The notes beneath the pieces are model-generated. The model did not search any database. It was given only the letters and a program-made list of their open reading frames with translations, and had not been told where the DNA came from. Shown here piece after piece: positions 5,288 to 7,514 of a stretch of DNA of 7,514 bases. The translations under genes and the position numbers were made by a program. Source of the DNA: Oscillospiraceae bacterium (GTDB lineage: Bacteria > Bacillota > Clostridia > Oscillospirales > Ruminococcaceae). Positions within the stretch are counted from its first letter, which is position 1, and the number at the start of each line of letters is the position of its first letter. The DNA lies in NCBI GenBank assembly GCA_017396055.1, contig JAFQND010000080.1, positions 1 to 7,514 on the forward strand, given 5' to 3'.

Positions 5288-6358
5288 ATGCTGGACAAAC
5301 TTCTGCCGGTCGAGCGGCGATATGACGAGATCAGTCAGTTACTGATGGATCCGAAAGTGATCAGCGACAACCTTCGCTACCGGGACCTGATGAAGGAGTA
5401 TAAAAATCTTGGGCCTCTGGTCGAAAAGATCAGAACCTATCATAAAATCCTCGATACACTGGAGGAAGCGCGCCTGCTTCTGGAGGGCGGCGGACTTGAC
5501 AAAGAATTCCGCGAAATGCTGCAGGAAGAACTGATCACTTCCAAAGATGAAGCTGAAAAGCTCAGTGAAGAGATCCGGATCCTTCTGCTGCCCAAAGATC
5601 CCAATGACGACAAAAATGTCATCGTCGAGATCCGCGGCGGTGCCGGCGGAGAAGAGGCGGCACTTTTTGTAAATTCTCTCTTCAGAATGTATACCATGTA
5701 TGCCGAATCACGCCGCTGGAAAGTGGAAGTGCTCGGCGCAAATCCCACCGAACTGGGCGGCTATAAAGAAGTGAGCTTTTCGGTCTCGGGTGAGGGAGCA
5801 TATTCCCGGCTGAAGTTCGAGTCGGGCGTCCACCGTGTGCAGAGAGTACCGGAAACAGAAACCCAGGGACGTATTCACACTTCGACTGTTACGGTAGCCG
5901 TACTGCCGGAGGCGGATGAGGTGGAACTGGAAATCGATCCTACTGAACTGAAGATTGATACCTTCCGCGCGAGCGGCGCAGGTGGTCAGCACGTCAATAA
6001 AACCGAATCAGCCATCCGCATCACCCATCTGCCCACGGGTATGGTGGTGGAATGTCAGGATGAACGCAGCCAGGGTCGGAACAAAGAAAAGGCTATGACC
6101 GTATTGCGCAGCCGGCTCTATGACCGGATGCTGGCAGAACACGACGCTGCTATCGCCGCCGACCGGAAAAGCCAGGTGGGTACGGGCGATCGTTCCGAAC
6201 GGATCAGAACCTATAATTTCCCTCAGGGCAGAGTCAGCGATCACCGGATCGGTCTGACCATTTACAGCCTGAATGATTTTATGAACGGCGATATGGACGA
6301 GATCATCGATGCTCTCATCACTGCCAGGCAGGCTGAGCTGCTGGCAGCACAGGGATAA
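5288..6358 (+). CDS. prfA: Peptide chain release factor 1 (RF1)
   Basis: RF1 recognises UAG and UAA in the ribosomal A site and triggers hydrolysis of peptidyl-tRNA. The 356-residue protein has the usual RF1 length. The N-terminal helical domain spans roughly 1-100. The decoding tripeptide is P188-E189-T190, followed by QGRIHTST. It is the PxT type of RF1, not the SPF of RF2, and the Glu is the common Firmicutes form. The catalytic loop is SGAGGQHVN at 229-237, with GGQ at 232-234; the Gln is normally N5-methylated by Prm[18 protein letters not shown] (246-262) is the family signature. The ATG at 5288 has AGGCGG 7 bases upstream. It is complete and shows no frameshift. It lies 39 bases after the DUF951 gene and 19 before the sua5-like gene, so all are likely cotranscribed. 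prmC, often next to prfA, is not in this window. Confidence 0.97.
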   Translation: MLDKLLPVERRYDEISQLLMDPKVISDNLRYRDLMKEYKNLGPLVEKIRTYHKILDTLEEARLLLEGGGLDKEFREMLQEELITSKDEAEKLSEEIRILLLPKDPNDDKNVIVEIRGGAGGEEAALFVNSLFRMYTMYAESRRWKVEVLGANPTELGGYKEVSFSVSGEGAYSRLKFESGVHRVQRVPETETQGRIHTSTVTVAVLPEADEVELEIDPTELKIDTFRASGAGGQHVNKTESAIRITHLPTGMVVECQDERSQGRNKEKAMTVLRSRLYDRMLAEHDAAIAADRKSQVGTGDRSERIRTYNFPQGRVSDHRIGLTIYSLNDFMNGDMDEIIDALITARQAELLAAQG

Positions 6359-6377
6359 GTACCCCTACAGAAAGAAG

Positions 6378-7397
6378 ATGAACCTATTGAATACAAAACT
6401 GCTCCCCGCCGGTGAAGCGGCCTATCAGCTGGCTGCCGAACTTCTGCGGTCGGGCGAACTGGTGGGGATCCCCACCGAAACGGTTTACGGACTGGCGGCC
6501 AATGCCCTTGACCCGCAGGCGGTACTGAAAATCTTTGCCGCCAAAGATCGTCCGGCAGATAACCCTCTGATCGTGCATATCTGGCATATCGATCAGATGG
6601 ATGAGCTTTGTGATCCCCCGGAGCTTGCCTATAAACTGGCAGACGCTTTCTGGCCGGGACCGCTGACCATGACACTGCCCAGAAAACCGGTGGTACATGA
6701 TTGTGTGACCGCTTCGCTGCCCACTGTCGGCATCCGCATGCCGTCTCACCCTGCTGCGGCATCCATTATCAGAGAGAGCGGATGTCCTCTTGCGGCCCCC
6801 AGCGGCAATCGCTCCGGCTCCCCCAGCCCGACGATCGCGGCCCATATGTTTGACGATATGAACGGCCGTATTCCGCTGATCATTGACGGCGGCACCTGTG
6901 ATGTTGGCCTCGAATCCACTGTTATCATGGTAAATGAAGATTCGGTCCGTATCCTCCGACCCGGCGGCATCACCGTTGAACAGCTGCAGGAGTTCTGTGA
7001 TGTGGAAGTGGATGACGGCGTTTATAAAAAACTGGAACCCGGTCAGAAGGCTGCTTCTCCTGGTATGCTGTACAAACACTATGCCCCTAAAGCTGAGGTT
7101 ACCATTATTGCTGGTACGGACGAACAATACAGAGCTTTTCTCGAAGAGAAAAAAGCGGAAGGTGTTTTCGCCATGGCCTTTGAGGAAGAACTCTCTTCCC
7201 TTCCCTGTCCCGGCGTTTCCTTTGGCAGAAAAGAGGATCCCGCTTCTCAGGCGCACCGTCTTTTCTCCGCACTGAGAGAATGCGACGAGCTGGATGCCAA
7301 AACCGTTTATGCCCATTCGCCGGAACAGACCGGCATCGGTCTTGCGATCTACAACCGGCTGCTTCGCGCGGCAGCTTTCCGTGTGATCACCCTGTAA
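6378..7397 (+). CDS. sua5: L-threonylcarbamoyladenylate synthase, Sua5 type
   Basis: The enzyme makes threonylcarbamoyl-AMP from threonine, bicarbonate and ATP, the first step of t6A37 formation on tRNAs reading ANN codons. The 339-residue protein has a YrdC domain (about 11-200) and a C-terminal Sua5 domain (about 240-339), so it is the longer form (ywlC-like, tsaC function). Seen motifs are PTETVYGL (32-39), KDRPADNPL (56-64), WPGPLT (92-97), APSGNRSG (140-147) and LESTVI (178-183). The interdomain linker has the SPGMLYKHYAP pattern at 227-237. I chose the ATG at 6378, not 6309, because the longer form would overlap prfA by 50 bases and add a tail without similarity to the family; its ribosome site (GAAAG/AAGAAG) is weak, so translational coupling to prfA is possible. 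coaE follows after 10 bases. Confidence 0.93.
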   Translation: MNLLNTKLLPAGEAAYQLAAELLRSGELVGIPTETVYGLAANALDPQAVLKIFAAKDRPADNPLIVHIWHIDQMDELCDPPELAYKLADAFWPGPLTMTLPRKPVVHDCVTASLPTVGIRMPSHPAAASIIRESGCPLAAPSGNRSGSPSPTIAAHMFDDMNGRIPLIIDGGTCDVGLESTVIMVNEDSVRILRPGGITVEQLQEFCDVEVDDGVYKKLEPGQKAASPGMLYKHYAPKAEVTIIAGTDEQYRAFLEEKKAEGVFAMAFEEELSSLPCPGVSFGRKEDPASQAHRLFSALRECDELDAKTVYAHSPEQTGIGLAIYNRLLRAAAFRVITL

Positions 7398-7407
7398 GGA
7401 GGAGAAG

Positions 7408-7514
7408 ATGGCTGCGAAAAATATTCCCTTTCTCGTTGGCCTGACCGGTCAGACCGGTGCCGGAAAGACCACTGTCTCCCGTGCCTTTTCCGACGAGGGA
7501 TTTGTCATTATCGA
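7408..7514 (+). CDS. coaE: Dephospho-CoA kinase, N-terminal part (runs off the right edge)
   Basis: Thirty-five codons are present, then the window ends. Residues 10-21 (VGLTGQTGAGKT, with the Walker A loop GQTGAGKT at 14-21) form the P-loop, preceded by a strand and followed by TVSRAF and a strand GFVII. This is the start of the CoaE fold; the IDAD that normally follows is cut off by the edge. CoaE phosphorylates dephospho-CoA, the last step of CoA synthesis. The ATG at 7408 has AAGGAGG (7396-7402) overlapping the stop of the upstream gene, 5 bases before it. Other P-loop kinases are possible from so little sequence, but the GLTGQTGAGKT form and length to the first strand favour CoaE. Confidence 0.8.
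   Translation, partial: MAAKNIPFLVGLTGQTGAGKTTVSRAFSDEGFVII

Noticed and set aside
6309..6377. A 23-residue extension of the sua5-type protein into prfA
   Set aside because: It would overlap prfA by 50 bases in another frame, and its residues (rich in Ser, Trp, Tyr, Lys) do not look like the family's N terminus.
6384..7316. A 310-codon minus-strand open frame
   Set aside because: It is antisense to the sua5-type gene, which has all its family motifs. No ribosome site or recognisable domain supports it.
1..7514. Mobile elements, CRISPR arrays, tRNA or rRNA genes, phage or toxin-antitoxin genes
   Set aside because: I looked on both strands and saw no transposase, regularly spaced direct repeats, cloverleaf or such protein motifs.

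Overview
The window looks like ordinary chromosome from a mid-GC member of the Clostridia (Bacillota), most likely of the Oscillospirales/Ruminococcaceae type. The reasons are strong AGGAGG ribosome binding sites, sigma-A promoters with TGn-extended -10 boxes, a DUF951 protein, an S1-domain protein of a kind I associate with gut clostridia, and the Firmicutes version of RF1 (a PET tripeptide where E. coli has PAT). The genus-level idea is inference; I cannot search a database.

Left part (1-3414), all minus strand. From right to left come two tandem paralogous 12-helix MFS transporters (3351-2146, then 2021-834), about half identical. Each has its own promoter and intrinsic terminator, so they are separate transcription units. 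Next is the 5' part of a large FtsX-type ABC permease gene (762-1), which runs off the window. Its promoter is folded into the terminator of the preceding MFS gene.

Middle part. A 172-base divergent region (3352-3523) precedes a plus-strand protein with three S1-like RNA-binding folds (3524-4456). It converges, across a shared hairpin terminator at 4467-4484, on a minus-strand gene for a 130-residue protein of unknown function (4888-4496). Upstream of that gene is a 171-base intergenic region with a perfect 9-bp hairpin, a very good plus-strand promoter and a stem-loop at the expected 5' end of the plus transcript.

Right part (4965-7514), plus strand. This is a tight operon of translation and core-metabolism genes: DUF951 small protein, prfA (release factor 1), a Sua5/TsaC-type threonylcarbamoyl-AMP synthase with its C-terminal domain, and the start of coaE (dephospho-CoA kinase). 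Gaps are 39, 19 and 10 bases and no internal terminator is visible. RF1 ends translation and Sua5 makes the t6A37 precursor for tRNAs that read ANN codons, so the operon couples decoding and termination with CoA synthesis.

I found no mobile element, CRISPR array, tRNA, rRNA or clear new system. The items most worth a second look are the regulatory architectures (overlapping terminator and promoter, symmetric elements over promoters, hairpins in leaders), the uncharacterised MFS paralog pair and the 130-residue unknown protein.
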